64,000 nt of DNA, taken from assembly GCF_020523825.1 (NCBI RefSeq), contig NZ_JAJALK010000013.1, positions 1 to 64,000 on the forward strand, in the 5' to 3' direction. Source of the stretch: Methylobacterium brachiatum. GTDB taxonomy: Bacteria > Pseudomonadota > Alphaproteobacteria > Rhizobiales > Beijerinckiaceae. The notes under the pieces were generated by a model. It searched no databases and was not told where the DNA came from. It saw only the letters and a list, made by a program, of their open reading frames with translations. Both the position numbers and the translations under genes were made by a program. Shown one piece after another: positions 34,228 through 43,168 of this stretch (position 1 is its first letter; the number at the start of each line of letters is the position of its first letter).

Positions 34228-35814
34228 CTAGATTCGGATGTCGAGGCCGCCGTAGCCGCGCAGCCAGCGCGTCGGGGCGGTCTCCTGGGGCGCCTCGGCC
34301 CGATCCTGCGCCCAGGCGGCCTGGCCGTTCCGGGGCGCATCGCCCTGGCCGCCGCCCGCGCCGCCCTGGGCGTTGCCGTCGCTGCGCAGCGACAGGTTGA
34401 GGCCGCCCCCGGACGGGTCGAGCCCGGCCTGGGACAGGGCTTGCTGCAGCTGGCCGGCGTCGCGTTGGAGCATCGCCAGGGTCTCGGGCCGCTCGACGAC
34501 CAGATGGGTCGTCACCGTGCCGCGGGCCTTGTCGATCTCGAGCTTGACGTCGATCCGCCCGAGCTCGGCCGGATCGAGCCGGATCTGGAACTCGCTCGAC
34601 CCGGCGAGCGAGCGCAGCCCGATGGTCATCGGCACCTGGCCGATCGGCACCGCCGGATCCGGCGGCGCCTGCATCGGATTCGGAGCGGGCGCGGCGGCCT
34701 GCGTCGCGCCGGGACTGGTCCCGACCGCGGCCTGCGGGGCGAGGGCGGACGGGTCCGGGCCGCCATGAGGCGGGGCCGGGGCAGGCGCCAGCAATCCGGC
34801 CGACGCGCCGCCGCCTTGCCCGGCCTCCGCCAGGGCGGCGAGGAAATCCGGGCCAGCCTGCGCGCCCGACGCCGCTTCCGCACCCGCGGGCTCGGCCTCG
34901 CCGGCTTTGACCGCCTCGACCGGGCTCGCACCAGGACCCGCGGCCTTCGCCATCGGCGCTGCGCCGGTCTTGGCCCCAATCATGGTGAGGCCGGGTTTCC
35001 CGCCTGCGGCTTCCGTCGCGGCAGCCGAGGTGTCCGCGAGCGCGGTCCCCAATGCGGCGGTGCCGGTCACGCCGACTTCGCCGTCCTGGCCATCGGCTGC
35101 CTTGGTCTGGACGGGAGCGCCCTTGATCAACTCGGCCAGCAGGGCCTGCACCGTGCCGGGCACGGCCGGGGCCGTCGGCTGAGTCGCGGCCTGGGCCGGC
35201 ACCTCGCTCGGCACCGCCTCGGCCTGCGCGGCCTCGGGCGCGGCCGGATCGGCTGCACCCGCGTCGGCCTTGGCCGGATCGGCGGCCGTCGCGTCTGACG
35301 CGGCCTCCCGCACCGGCGTGCCGGCGGCGTCGGAGGAGGCCGGCTGTGCCGTCGGATCGGTGTTCCGGCCGGGGCCGGCGGCGGGGGCGGGATCCGACGG
35401 TTTCGCCGGACCCTGCGTTTCGGTGCGGGCCATCGGTTTGGCTGGCCGCGCCTCGGCCGGCGGTAGGATCGGAGCCTCGACGCGGGGCTCTGCCGGCCTC
35501 GCGGGATTGGTGGGGCGGGCCTCCGGACGGGCGGCGGCGCGCGCCTTGGCGGTGTCGGCCGCATCCCGCGCGCGCTCCGAGGTGGTGCGGGCCGCATCGG
35601 CCTGATCGCGCCGGGCGTCCACGCGGGCGCGGCTCGCCGCCGCATCATCCCGGGCCCGCGCCGCGCTCAGCGCAGCGCCGAAGCGGTCCTGTGACGAGTC
35701 GCCGGCCCGGGCCGCCACGCCCGCCGCATCCCAGCTCGATCGCGGGGTGGACGATGTGCGGGCGGCCGGAATCCACCCGCTGACATCCAACCGATCCGCT
35801 GCGCCGCTCGCCAT
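34228..35814 (-). CDS. fliK: Flagellar hook-length control protein FliK
   Basis: 528 residues. Residues 1-390 are low-complexity Ala/Pro/Asp-rich and probably disordered, the ruler part. The C-terminal Flg_hook domain (about 400-500) has IRLDPAELGRIDVKLEID and VERPETLAMLQRDAGQLQQAL, the conserved FliK block that switches export specificity. The N-terminal region contains heptad-like SRARDDAAASRARVDARRDQ. A near-consensus sigma-54 element ends 27 bases upstream of the ATG, and flbD is 5 kb away. Confidence 0.87.
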   Translation of the reverse strand: MASGAADRLDVSGWIPAARTSSTPRSSWDAAGVAARAGDSSQDRFGAALSAARARDDAAASRARVDARRDQADAARTTSERARDAADTAKARAAARPEARPTNPARPAEPRVEAPILPPAEARPAKPMARTETQGPAKPSDPAPAAGPGRNTDPTAQPASSDAAGTPVREAASDATAADPAKADAGAADPAAPEAAQAEAVPSEVPAQAATQPTAPAVPGTVQALLAELIKGAPVQTKAADGQDGEVGVTGTAALGTALADTSAAATEAAGGKPGLTMIGAKTGAAPMAKAAGPGASPVEAVKAGEAEPAGAEAASGAQAGPDFLAALAEAGQGGGASAGLLAPAPAPPHGGPDPSALAPQAAVGTSPGATQAAAPAPNPMQAPPDPAVPIGQVPMTIGLRSLAGSSEFQIRLDPAELGRIDVKLEIDKARGTVTTHLVVERPETLAMLQRDAGQLQQALSQAGLDPSGGGLNLSLRSDGNAQGGAGGGQGDAPRNGQAAWAQDRAEAPQETAPTRWLRGYGGLDIRI

Positions 35815-35840
35815 GGTGAGGCTCCTCTCGCTGCGGATCG

Positions 35841-35856
35841 AGCAAGGGCCAGGCCA
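35841..35856 (-). promoter_or_regulatory. Sigma-54 (-24/-12) promoter of fliK
   Basis: On the minus strand TGGCCTGGCCCTTGCT: the invariant GG and GC are separated by ten bases, and TGGC and TTGCT match the consensus TGGCACG-N4-TTGCW (mismatches only at the A and C of TGGCAC). The start point would lie about 12-16 bases before the ribosome binding site GAGAGGAG. Confidence 0.65.
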
Positions 35857-36440
35857 TCAACGTGTCCCAGTAAGCGGCTGAACAAAAAAGGTTTTTCTTA
35901 AGGTGCGCGTAGGCCTGGGCTTCCCCCGGGGCCGAACCTGCCGCGCGCCAGGCAGGATTTGCCGGGCGCCCAGTGTCTGGATCTGGTTGCAAGGTGAAGC
36001 GCAGACAGCAGTGATACGAAGGTTGATTCCAGCGGAGGCTGGTAAGCCTACGCAACCCCGGGTCTGGCCGGGTGCCCGCTCCCGCACCCGCCATCAGTGA
36101 CACAGGCCGGACGATTCATCGCGCTCCACCGCGGAACGCTCGGTCTCGTTGTGCAGCCCCAGGCTGGACCGGTGCCGCCACGCCCCGTCATCCCGGGGCC
36201 GCGCAGCGGAGCCCGGGATGACGGGGCGCCAAGCTCTTGCACTGCCGGTGGTTCTGGAGTCCGAACTCGCCTGCGGCGAACCGGAGTGACGGCGCCGGGG
36301 GCGTCTCCGGCCACGCACGGGGCGATGCGTCGCCATCGCAGGCGCCCAGAAAACCCAACCCTGGAAAGCCGGCCGGACTCCCGCTATAGACGGGCCGTGC
36401 AGCCGAGACGCCTTTCAGCCGGCGGCGGCGGACCCGTGCG
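35857..36440. other. Intergenic region between fliK and mnmA
   Basis: About 580 bases between divergent genes. It holds the region upstream of the sigma-54 element, an A/T run at 35881-35900 and one long palindrome (listed separately). No gene-like frame or RNA was recognised. Confidence 0.5.
36181..36228. repeat. Long perfect inverted repeat (REP-like)
   Basis: Arms of 17 bases, CGCCCCGTCATCCCGGG (36181-36197) and its exact complement (36212-36228), with a 14-base loop GCCGCGCAGCGGAG. CGTCATCCCGGG...CCCGGGATGACG elements are dispersed repeats in many alphaproteobacteria. Confidence 0.75.
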
Positions 36441-37595
36441 ATGAACGCCCTCGACCTTCCCAAGCCAGCCCACGAGACGCGCGTCGTCGTCGCCATGTCG
36501 GGCGGCGTCGATTCCTCCGTGGTCGCGGGGCTGCTGAAGCGGCAGGGCTTCGACGTGGTCGGGGTCACGCTCCAGCTCTACGACCACGGCGCCGCGACCC
36601 ATCGCAAGGGCGCGTGCTGCGCCGGCCAGGACATCAACGATGCGCGTGCGGCCGCCGAGCATCTCGGCATCCCGCATTACGTCCTCGATTACGAGGACCG
36701 GTTCCGCGACGCGGTGATCGAGAAATTCGCCGAGAGCTACCTCGCCGGCGAGACGCCGATCCCCTGCGTCGAGTGCAATCGCACGGTGAAGTTCCGCGAC
36801 CTGCTCGGGCTTGCCCGGGACCTGAACGCCGACGCGCTTGCCACCGGCCACTACGTGGCGAGCCGCGCGCTGCCGGATGGTGGGCGGGCCCTCCACCGCG
36901 CGCTCGATCCCGCCCGGGACCAGAGCTACTTCCTCTACGCGACCACGGCCGAGCAGCTCGCGTTCCTGCGCTTTCCGCTGGGCGAGATGTCCAAGACCGA
37001 GACAAGGGCGCTCGCCAAGGATCTCGGCCTGTCGCTGGCCGAGAAGCCGGACAGCCAGGATATCTGCTTCGTGCCCCAGGGCCGCTACAGCGACGTGATC
37101 GCTCGCCTGCGCCCGGACGCGGCCCGGCCCGGCGAGATCGTCGACCTCGCCGGCCACGTCCTCGGTCGGCACGAGGGCATCGTCCATTACACGGTCGGCC
37201 AGCGCCGGGGCCTCGGCCTGTCGGGCTCCGAGCCGCTCTACGTCGTGCGCCTGGAGCCGGACACCGCCCGGGTGGTGGTCGGCCCGCGCACGGCGCTGGC
37301 GACGACCCGCATCCGCCTCTCGGACCTGAACTGGCTGGGCGAGGGCCCGGCCGAGTCGGTGCGCGACCTGCAAGTGGCCGTCCGCGTGCGCTCGACCCGG
37401 CCGCCGCGCCCGGCGACGCTGACCATCGGGCCGGACGGCGCCGCCGAGGTCGTGCTGACCGAGCCCGAGGACGGCGTGTCCCCGGGCCAGGCCTGCGCGA
37501 TCTACGGCGACGACGGCCCCCGGGCCCGGGTGCTGGGCGGCGGCACCATCCGCCGGGTCGACGCGTTGTCGGCCCGGCCCCGAGAAGCCGCCTGA
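36441..37595 (+). CDS. mnmA: tRNA-specific 2-thiouridylase MnmA
   Basis: ATP-dependent enzyme that thiolates U34 of tRNA-Lys, Glu and Gln, 384 residues. The PP-loop SGGVDSS lies at 20-26. Catalytic cysteines are in PCVECNR and DICFVPQGRYSD, the second in the family motif. The domains after that are the central and beta-barrel parts (HYTVGQRRGLGLSGSEPLYVVR). It is a single cytoplasmic gene, 25 bases before the methyltransferase gene on the same strand. Confidence 0.95.
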   Translation: MNALDLPKPAHETRVVVAMSGGVDSSVVAGLLKRQGFDVVGVTLQLYDHGAATHRKGACCAGQDINDARAAAEHLGIPHYVLDYEDRFRDAVIEKFAESYLAGETPIPCVECNRTVKFRDLLGLARDLNADALATGHYVASRALPDGGRALHRALDPARDQSYFLYATTAEQLAFLRFPLGEMSKTETRALAKDLGLSLAEKPDSQDICFVPQGRYSDVIARLRPDAARPGEIVDLAGHVLGRHEGIVHYTVGQRRGLGLSGSEPLYVVRLEPDTARVVVGPRTALATTRIRLSDLNWLGEGPAESVRDLQVAVRVRSTRPPRPATLTIGPDGAAEVVLTEPEDGVSPGQACAIYGDDGPRARVLGGGTIRRVDALSARPREAA

Positions 37596-37620
37596 TCTCA
37601 CTTTCTGGATAGTCTGAACG

Positions 37621-38274
37621 ATGCTGAGCGAGCCGCAGATGGCCGGGCCGAGCACGGCCCTGATGCGCAAGGCCTATGCCCGCTGGGCCCCCGTCTACGA
37701 CGTGGTCTACGACAAGCTGACCGAGCCCGCGGCCCGGGCCGCGGTCGAGGCCGCGGCCGAGCACGGGCCGCGGATCCTGGAGGCCGGCGTCGGCACCGGG
37801 CTGGCGCTCGGCTATTACCCGAAGGCGAGCTTCGTCTGCGGGGTCGACCTCTCCGAGGACATGCTCAAGCGCGCCCGCGCCAAGGTGAAGCGCCGGAACC
37901 TGTCCCATGTGAAGGGCCTGCAGGTGATGGATGTCTGCCATCTCGGCTACGCCGATGCGAGCTTCGATGCCGTGGTGGCCCAGTTCCTGATCACCCTGGT
38001 GCCCGACCCCGAGGCTGCCATGTCCGAGTTCCTGCGGGTGGTCCGGCCCGGCGGCGGCATCGTGCTCGCCAACCATTTCGGCCAGAGCGACGGGCCGCTG
38101 GCCCGGGTCGAGGAGGTCGTCGCCCCGCTCTGCACCAAGATCGGCTGGTCGTCGGACTTCAAGGCCACCCGGATCGAGGCCTGGGCCCGGCGCAACGGCG
38201 TCGAGGTGCTGGGGCTGAAGCCGACCTTCCCGGGCGGCTTCTTCAAGATCCTGCGGATGCGCAAGCCCGGGTGA
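37621..38274 (+). CDS. Phosphatidylethanolamine N-methyltransferase PmtA-like
   Basis: SAM-dependent class I methyltransferase of 217 residues. The motif ILEAGVGTGLALGYYP gives the SAM-binding loop, with the acidic residue in GVDLSEDML and the post-motif region VAQFLITLVPDPEAAMSEFLRVVRPGG. The N-terminal YARWAPVYDVVYDKLTEPAR is typical of rhizobial PmtA, which makes phosphatidylcholine from phosphatidylethanolamine. The TVP38 gene overlaps its stop (GTGA), so both may act on membrane lipids, which is inference. Confidence 0.82.
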   Translation: MLSEPQMAGPSTALMRKAYARWAPVYDVVYDKLTEPAARAAVEAAAEHGPRILEAGVGTGLALGYYPKASFVCGVDLSEDMLKRARAKVKRRNLSHVKGLQVMDVCHLGYADASFDAVVAQFLITLVPDPEAAMSEFLRVVRPGGGIVLANHFGQSDGPLARVEEVVAPLCTKIGWSSDFKATRIEAWARRNGVEVLGLKPTFPGGFFKILRMRKPG

Positions 38275-39053
38275 GCGACGCCGGGCTCGCGTCCGCTCCG
38301 GAGGGGCGCTGGAAGCGGTTGCGGCGCTGGCTGCCGCTGGGGCTGCTGCTGTGCATCTCGGCGATCGTGCTGGTCTCAGGGGTGGCGCAGCTCCTGAGCC
38401 TCGACCGGCTGCTCGCCTCGCGGGCCTGGCTGCACGGCTTCGTCGAGGCCGGATACGCGCGCGCGCTGGTGGCGGCTTACCTGGTCTACGTCGCCGCCGT
38501 GGTGGTCTCGGTGCCGGCCACGCTGATCCTGACCATGATCTGCGGCTTCCTGTTCGGGATCGTGCCGGGGGCGCTCACGGCGGTCTGCGCCGCCACCACG
38601 GGGGCGGCGATCGTCTTCGCCATCGGCAAAGGGCCCGGGGCCGACCTGCTGCGCCGGATGGGCGGGACGCGGCTCGCCGCCTTCACGGACGGGTTCCGGC
38701 GCGACGCCTTCGGCTACATCGCGGTGATGCGGCTGCTGCCGCTGTTCCCGTTCTGGATGACCAACCTCGCGCCGGCCGCCTGCGGGGTGAAGATGCGGGT
38801 CTTCGTGCTCGCGACCTTCCTGGGCCTGCTGCCGGGTGCCCTCGTCTACGCCACCACAGGGGCCGGGATCGACGACGTGGTCGCCGCCCACGAGGCCGCC
38901 CGGGCCGCCTGCCTGGCCTCCGGCGCCCCCGGCTGCGACGAGGCCCTGACCCTGCGGGCGCTGATCACGCCCAAGATGGTGGCGGGCCTGGGAATGCTGG
39001 CGGTCTTCGCCCTGGGCAGCATGGTGCTGAGCCGGCGGTTCCGAAGGGGGTGA
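38271..39053 (+). CDS. TVP38/TMEM64 family membrane protein
   Basis: Inner-membrane protein of 260 residues with a GTG start overlapping the pmtA-like stop. Helices at about 20-40, 60-105, 155-180 and 230-255. The VTT/SNARE-associated domain shows SVPATLILTMICGFLFGIVPGALTAVCAATTGAAIVFAIG, and FPFWMTNLAPAACGVKMRVFVLATFLGLLPGALVYATTG. The family (DedA-related) is implicated in lipid movement across membranes. Two Cys sit in the loop near 205-215. Confidence 0.85.
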   Translation: MSDAGLASAPEGRWKRLRRWLPLGLLLCISAIVLVSGVAQLLSLDRLLASRAWLHGFVEAGYARALVAAYLVYVAAVVVSVPATLILTMICGFLFGIVPGALTAVCAATTGAAIVFAIGKGPGADLLRRMGGTRLAAFTDGFRRDAFGYIAVMRLLPLFPFWMTNLAPAACGVKMRVFVLATFLGLLPGALVYATTGAGIDDVVAAHEAARAACLASGAPGCDEALTLRALITPKMVAGLGMLAVFALGSMVLSRRFRRG

Positions 39054-39321
39054 GGGGCGATTGAGCGGCACGCCAGGACGAGGCGCCGCTCGGGGTGCCC
39101 GCCCGCTTGGCCGCCAACTCGGCCGTGGACGTTCTTCGAGGTGTTCCAAGGTACATGCAACCTCAGCGTCATCGTGCTCGTATAGTGCGCGTGGGAATGC
39201 GCCTGTGTTCCCGCCTTCGAAGTGATGGCGTCCCGAACATGTCCCGCGCGAAGGCCGGAAACGGCTCGAGCTTTCACGGTCCTTACGTCGCCCGCCCGCC
39301 GCAATGTCCGGTCGGAGCGTG

Positions 39322-40779
39322 ATGAGCGTGGCCGTCGAATCCGACACGGTCGCGGCTGCGGCGACCCCGGCTTCCGCCGCGTCGCGCGAGGTGCCCGAGC
39401 GGCCCCCGGCGCGCCTGGGCCTGTCCGGCCGTCTGTTCCTGGTCACCGTCGCCTTCGTGGTGGTGGCGGAGGTGCTGACCTACGTGCCGGCGGTCGCCAA
39501 TTATCGGATCGAGTGGATGTCGGACCGGGTTGCGGCCGCGCAGGTCGCCGCCCTGGTCCTCGACGGCCGCACCGGCGAGCCGGTCTCGGAGGCGGTGGAG
39601 AGCCGGCTGCTCGCCGGGGTCAACGCCCGGGCGATCGCGGTGCGGGGCGGCGGCGCCCAGCGGCTGCTCGCCATCGAGCCGGTGCCCGAGACGGTCGCCG
39701 ACACCGTCGACCTGCGCGACGTCACCGCCTGGTCGACCATCCGGGGCGCCTGGCGGACCCTGATCGCGCCCGTGCGCGAGCCGATCCGGGTGATCGGGGA
39801 GGGGGGCATCGGCTTCGACCGGGTCGAGGTCCTGCTCGACGAGGCGCCCCTGCGCGCCGCGATGATCGACTACGCCCTGCGGCTGCTGGTCTCCTCGCTG
39901 ATCATCGCGGCCTCCGCGGCCGGGCTGGTCTTCGTGGTCCTGCAGGTGCTGATCGTGCGCCCGGTGCGGCGGCTGGCCACCAGCATCACCGCCTTCGCGG
40001 AGAACCCGGAGGATGCCGGCCGGATCATCGCGCCGTCCCGCCGCCGCGACGAGATCGGCCAGGCGGAACTGGCGCTCGGGCGGATGCAGCGGATCCTGGC
40101 CGACCAGCTCCGGCAGAAGCGGCGCCTCGCCGAGCTGGGGCTGGCGGTCAGCAAGGTCAGCCACGAGCTGCGCAACCTCCTGACCGGCGCGCAACTCCTG
40201 GGCGATCGGCTGGAGGATACCGCCGACCCCATGGTTCAGCGGGTGGCGCCGCGGCTGGTCGCGGCCATCGCCCGGGCGATCCGGTTCTGCGAAGCGAGCC
40301 TGTCCTACGGGCGCGTGTCTGAACGCGCGCCGAAGTTAAGCTGCACGCCGCTGGCACCGCTCTTCGCCGAATTGCCGGATCTCGCCGCGCTCGCGTCGCA
40401 TCCCGTTCGCGTGACCGTGGCGGCCGGCGAATGCCGCGTCCAGGCCGATCCGGAGCAGCTCGCCCGGGCGCTCGCCAACCTGGTCCGCAACGCGGTCCAG
40501 GCGCTCGACGGCGCCGGAATGCCCGACGCCGAGGTCCGGGTCGCCGCCACCCGCGAGGAGCCGGGCCGGGTGACCATCCTGGTGACCGATAACGGCCCGG
40601 GCCTGCCGGCGCGGGCCCGGGAGAACCTGTTCTCGCCGTTCCAGGGCTCGGTGCGCTCGGGCGGCACCGGGCTCGGCCTGCCGATCGCCGCCGAGCTGAT
40701 CGGCATCAACGGCGGCAGCCTGGCCCTCGATCCGGGCGAGGGCGGGGCCCGGTTCCGGATCGTGCTGGCGGAAGCGTGA
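39322..40779 (+). CDS. Membrane-bound sensor histidine kinase
   Basis: 485 residues from the ATG at 39322, preferred over 39304 because GGAG lies just upstream. Helix one (39-62: LFLVTVAFVVVAEVLTYV) and helix two (LLVSSLIIAASAAGLVFVVLQVLI, about 196-220) bracket a periplasmic sensor domain. A HAMP region follows, then HisKA with the phospho-His in VSHELRN, and the ATPase domain with LVRNAVQALDG, DNGPGLPAR and GGTGLGLPIAAELI. No cognate response regulator is adjacent, so it is an orphan kinase; bioB follows on the other strand. Confidence 0.9.
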   Translation: MSVAVESDTVAAAATPASAASREVPERPPARLGLSGRLFLVTVAFVVVAEVLTYVPAVANYRIEWMSDRVAAAQVAALVLDGRTGEPVSEAVESRLLAGVNARAIAVRGGGAQRLLAIEPVPETVADTVDLRDVTAWSTIRGAWRTLIAPVREPIRVIGEGGIGFDRVEVLLDEAPLRAAMIDYALRLLVSSLIIAASAAGLVFVVLQVLIVRPVRRLATSITAFAENPEDAGRIIAPSRRRDEIGQAELALGRMQRILADQLRQKRRLAELGLAVSKVSHELRNLLTGAQLLGDRLEDTADPMVQRVAPRLVAAIARAIRFCEASLSYGRVSERAPKLSCTPLAPLFAELPDLAALASHPVRVTVAAGECRVQADPEQLARALANLVRNAVQALDGAGMPDAEVRVAATREEPGRVTILVTDNGPGLPARARENLFSPFQGSVRSGGTGLGLPIAAELIGINGGSLALDPGEGGARFRIVLAEA

Positions 40780-40783
40780 GACG

Positions 40784-41785
40784 CTATTCCGCCGCGGCGA
40801 GGATCGGCTCGGCGACCCGGATGCCGAGATCCTGCAGCAGGGCCGCGTCGGAATCCGCCTCGTTGTTGGCGGTGGTGAGCAGGCGCTCGCCGTAGAAGAT
40901 CGAGTTGGCCCCGGCGAGGAAGCACAGGGCCTGCGCCTCCCGGCTCAGGGCCTTGCGCCCGGCGCTCAGGCGCACCCGGGCCTTGGGCATGACGATGCGG
41001 GCGGTGGCGCACATCCGCACCATGTCGAACGGATCGACCGGCGTGGCGGTGTCGCCGAGCGGCGTGCCGGGGACCGCCGCCAGGGCGTTGATCGGCACGC
41101 TCTCCGGGTGCGGCGCGTGGTTGGCCAGCACCTGCAGCATCGCGACCCGGTCGCCGACGCCCTCGCCGAGGCCGATGATGCCGCCGCAGCAGACGCCGAT
41201 GCCGGCCTCCCGGACCCGCTCCAGGGTATTCAGGCGGTCCGCGTAGGTGCGGGTCGAGACGATCTTGTCGTAATAGTCCGGCCCGGTATCGAGGTTGTGG
41301 TTGTAGGCGGTGAGCCCCGCCTCGGCCAGGCGCTCGGCCTGGCTGGCGGTCAGCATGCCCAGCGTGACGCAGGCCTCCATCCCGAGGCCGCGCACGCCCC
41401 GCACCATGTCCAGCACGGAGTCGAATTCCGCGCCGTCCCGCGGGCTGCGCCAGGCCGCACCCATGCAGAAGCGGGTCGCGCCGTTGGCCTTGGCGGCGGC
41501 GGCTTCGGCCAGCACCGTCTCCACCGGCATCAGGCGCTGGCGCGGCAGGCCGGTGCCCTTGTGGTGGGCCGATTGCGAGCAGTAGCCGCAATCCTCCGGG
41601 CAGGCGCCCGTCTTGATCGAGAGCAGGCTCGCGCGCTGGACGTCGCTGGGGTCGTTGTGGGCCCGATGCACGCCTGCGGCCCGATACACCAGATCAAGCA
41701 ACGGCAAATCGTGGATCGCGCGGATCTCGGCCACGCTCCAGTCGTGGCGGAAATCGGAGGCGTGCGGGTCGGCGGCTTGGCTCAT
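40784..41785 (-). CDS. bioB: Biotin synthase BioB
   Basis: Radical-SAM enzyme (EC 2.8.1.6) that inserts sulphur into dethiobiotin, the last step of biotin synthesis, 333 residues. The radical-SAM cluster motif CPEDCGYC has cysteines at 62, 66 and 69 from the ATG at 41785. Further conserved blocks: YNHNLDTGPDYYDKI, GICCGGIIGLGE, and AGANSIFYGERLLTT near the end. The longer frame starting at 41821 adds 12 residues that lack support. No other bio gene is nearby; it stands alone, convergent with the histidine kinase. Confidence 0.95.
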   Translation of the reverse strand: MSQAADPHASDFRHDWSVAEIRAIHDLPLLDLVYRAAGVHRAHNDPSDVQRASLLSIKTGACPEDCGYCSQSAHHKGTGLPRQRLMPVETVLAEAAAAKANGATRFCMGAAWRSPRDGAEFDSVLDMVRGVRGLGMEACVTLGMLTASQAERLAEAGLTAYNHNLDTGPDYYDKIVSTRTYADRLNTLERVREAGIGVCCGGIIGLGEGVGDRVAMLQVLANHAPHPESVPINALAAVPGTPLGDTATPVDPFDMVRMCATARIVMPKARVRLSAGRKALSREAQALCFLAGANSIFYGERLLTTANNEADSDAALLQDLGIRVAEPILAAAE

Positions 41786-41869
41786 GATGTCTTCTTGAGT
41801 GGGATCGGTGGCCAAAATCAAGCGCCCTGCGGGCCGCCGCCATCCGGTGCGGAGGCGGCGGCGCCCGCG

Positions 41870-42754
41870 TCAGTGCGTCGGCTCGCCGGCCGAGACCTTG
41901 GCGGTCCAGTCGTCGAAGGCGATGACCTTCTGGCGCTGCTCGCCCAGGCGCTCGATGCGCAGGACCATCTCGTCGCCGGCCTTGAGGTAGCGCGGCGGCT
42001 TCATGCCCAGGCCGACGCCGGGCGGGGTCCCGGTGGTGATCACGTCCCCGGGCTCCAGCAGCATGAAATGCGATGCGTAGGCCACGAGCTGGGGCACGTC
42101 GAAGATCATGGTCGCGGTCGAGCCGGTCTGGCGGCGCTCGCCGTTCACGTCGAGGCTCATGGCGAGGTTCTTGAGATCGGGGATCTCGTCCAGCGTCACC
42201 AGCCAGGGGCCCAGCGGCCCGAAGGTCGGCGCGCTCTTGCCCTTGGTCCAGGTCGGGCCGCGCTCCAGCTGCCACTCGCGCTCGGAGACGTCGTTGCAGA
42301 TGCAGGCGCCCGCCACGTAGTTCAGCGCCTCGTTGGCGTGGACGTAGCTCGCCCGGCGGCCGATCACCACGGCGAGCTCCACCTCCCAGTCGGTCTTGGC
42401 CGAGCCCTTGGGGATGATCACCGTGTCGTTCGGCCCGCACAGGCTGGACGGCGCCTTGTTGAAGATGATCGGCTCGGCCGGGATCGGCGAGTTGGTCTCG
42501 GCGGCGTGGTCGGCGAAGTTGAGGCCGATCGCGATGACGTTGCGGGTGCCGCCGACGCAGGGGCCGAGCCGCACGTCGTCCGGCAGCTTCGGCAGCTTCT
42601 CGGTATCGAGGGCCCGCAGCCGGGCGAGCGATTCGGGCGCCAGCGCCGGGCCGGCAATGTCGCGCACGATGCTCGACAGATCGCGCAGGCCCCCCTGCGC
42701 ATCCACGAGGCCGGGCTTCTCGTCGCCGCTCGGGCCGTGCCGGAAGAGCTTCAT
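41870..42754 (-). CDS. Fumarylacetoacetate hydrolase family protein
   Basis: 294-residue FAH-fold hydrolase or isomerase. The metal-binding Glu residues lie in DWEVELAVVIGR and NDVSEREWQLERG, and the C-terminal GDVITTGTPPGVGLGMKPPRYL is the family hallmark. The family includes acylpyruvate hydrolases, ureidoglycolate lyase and 2-keto-4-pentenoate hydratases; the exact substrate cannot be told. Upstream of it, 42755-43168 is a long gap before the FadL gene. Confidence 0.85.
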   Translation of the reverse strand: MKLFRHGPSGDEKPGLVDAQGGLRDLSSIVRDIAGPALAPESLARLRALDTEKLPKLPDDVRLGPCVGGTRNVIAIGLNFADHAAETNSPIPAEPIIFNKAPSSLCGPNDTVIIPKGSAKTDWEVELAVVIGRRASYVHANEALNYVAGACICNDVSEREWQLERGPTWTKGKSAPTFGPLGPWLVTLDEIPDLKNLAMSLDVNGERRQTGSTATMIFDVPQLVAYASHFMLLEPGDVITTGTPPGVGLGMKPPRYLKAGDEMVLRIERLGEQRQKVIAFDDWTAKVSAGEPTH

Positions 42755-43168
42755 CGCCGCGACTCCTCATCCTTCCCTGGAACCGGTCTACGCCGGGCGC
42801 CGGGACCATGGCCGGGCAGGACCGCCGGTGCAAGCGCCGCCGGATCCGGAGATGCCCGCACGGGGTGTCACAACTTGGTCACATCGTGGCAAAAAAGTGC
42901 AGGTTCCAACGGCGATAGATTTATTGTTCATTGCCCCGGTGAATCCGCGAACAACTGTCGGGCCGGTGAGAAGTCAGAATTCGATATGACGGCGCGCAAT
43001 AAATCGCCCTGCAGATTTTCGCTTCATCAATGGCCTTGGCGCCGGTCCGAATAGAAATCGTCATTGCGATCGACCCGGGGAAACCGGCACGATGTCGGAA
43101 AGGGCGCCGGACCGGGACACAAGGTCGAATCAGGACGCCCGGGCAAACCAACCGGTTCGGGGGGACAG
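42755..43168. other. Divergent intergenic region between the FAH gene and fadL
   Basis: About 410 bases with promoters for two divergent genes. From 42870 on it is more AT-rich, with a poly-A stretch (AAAAAAG at 42893-42899). No gene or structured RNA was recognised. Confidence 0.5.
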
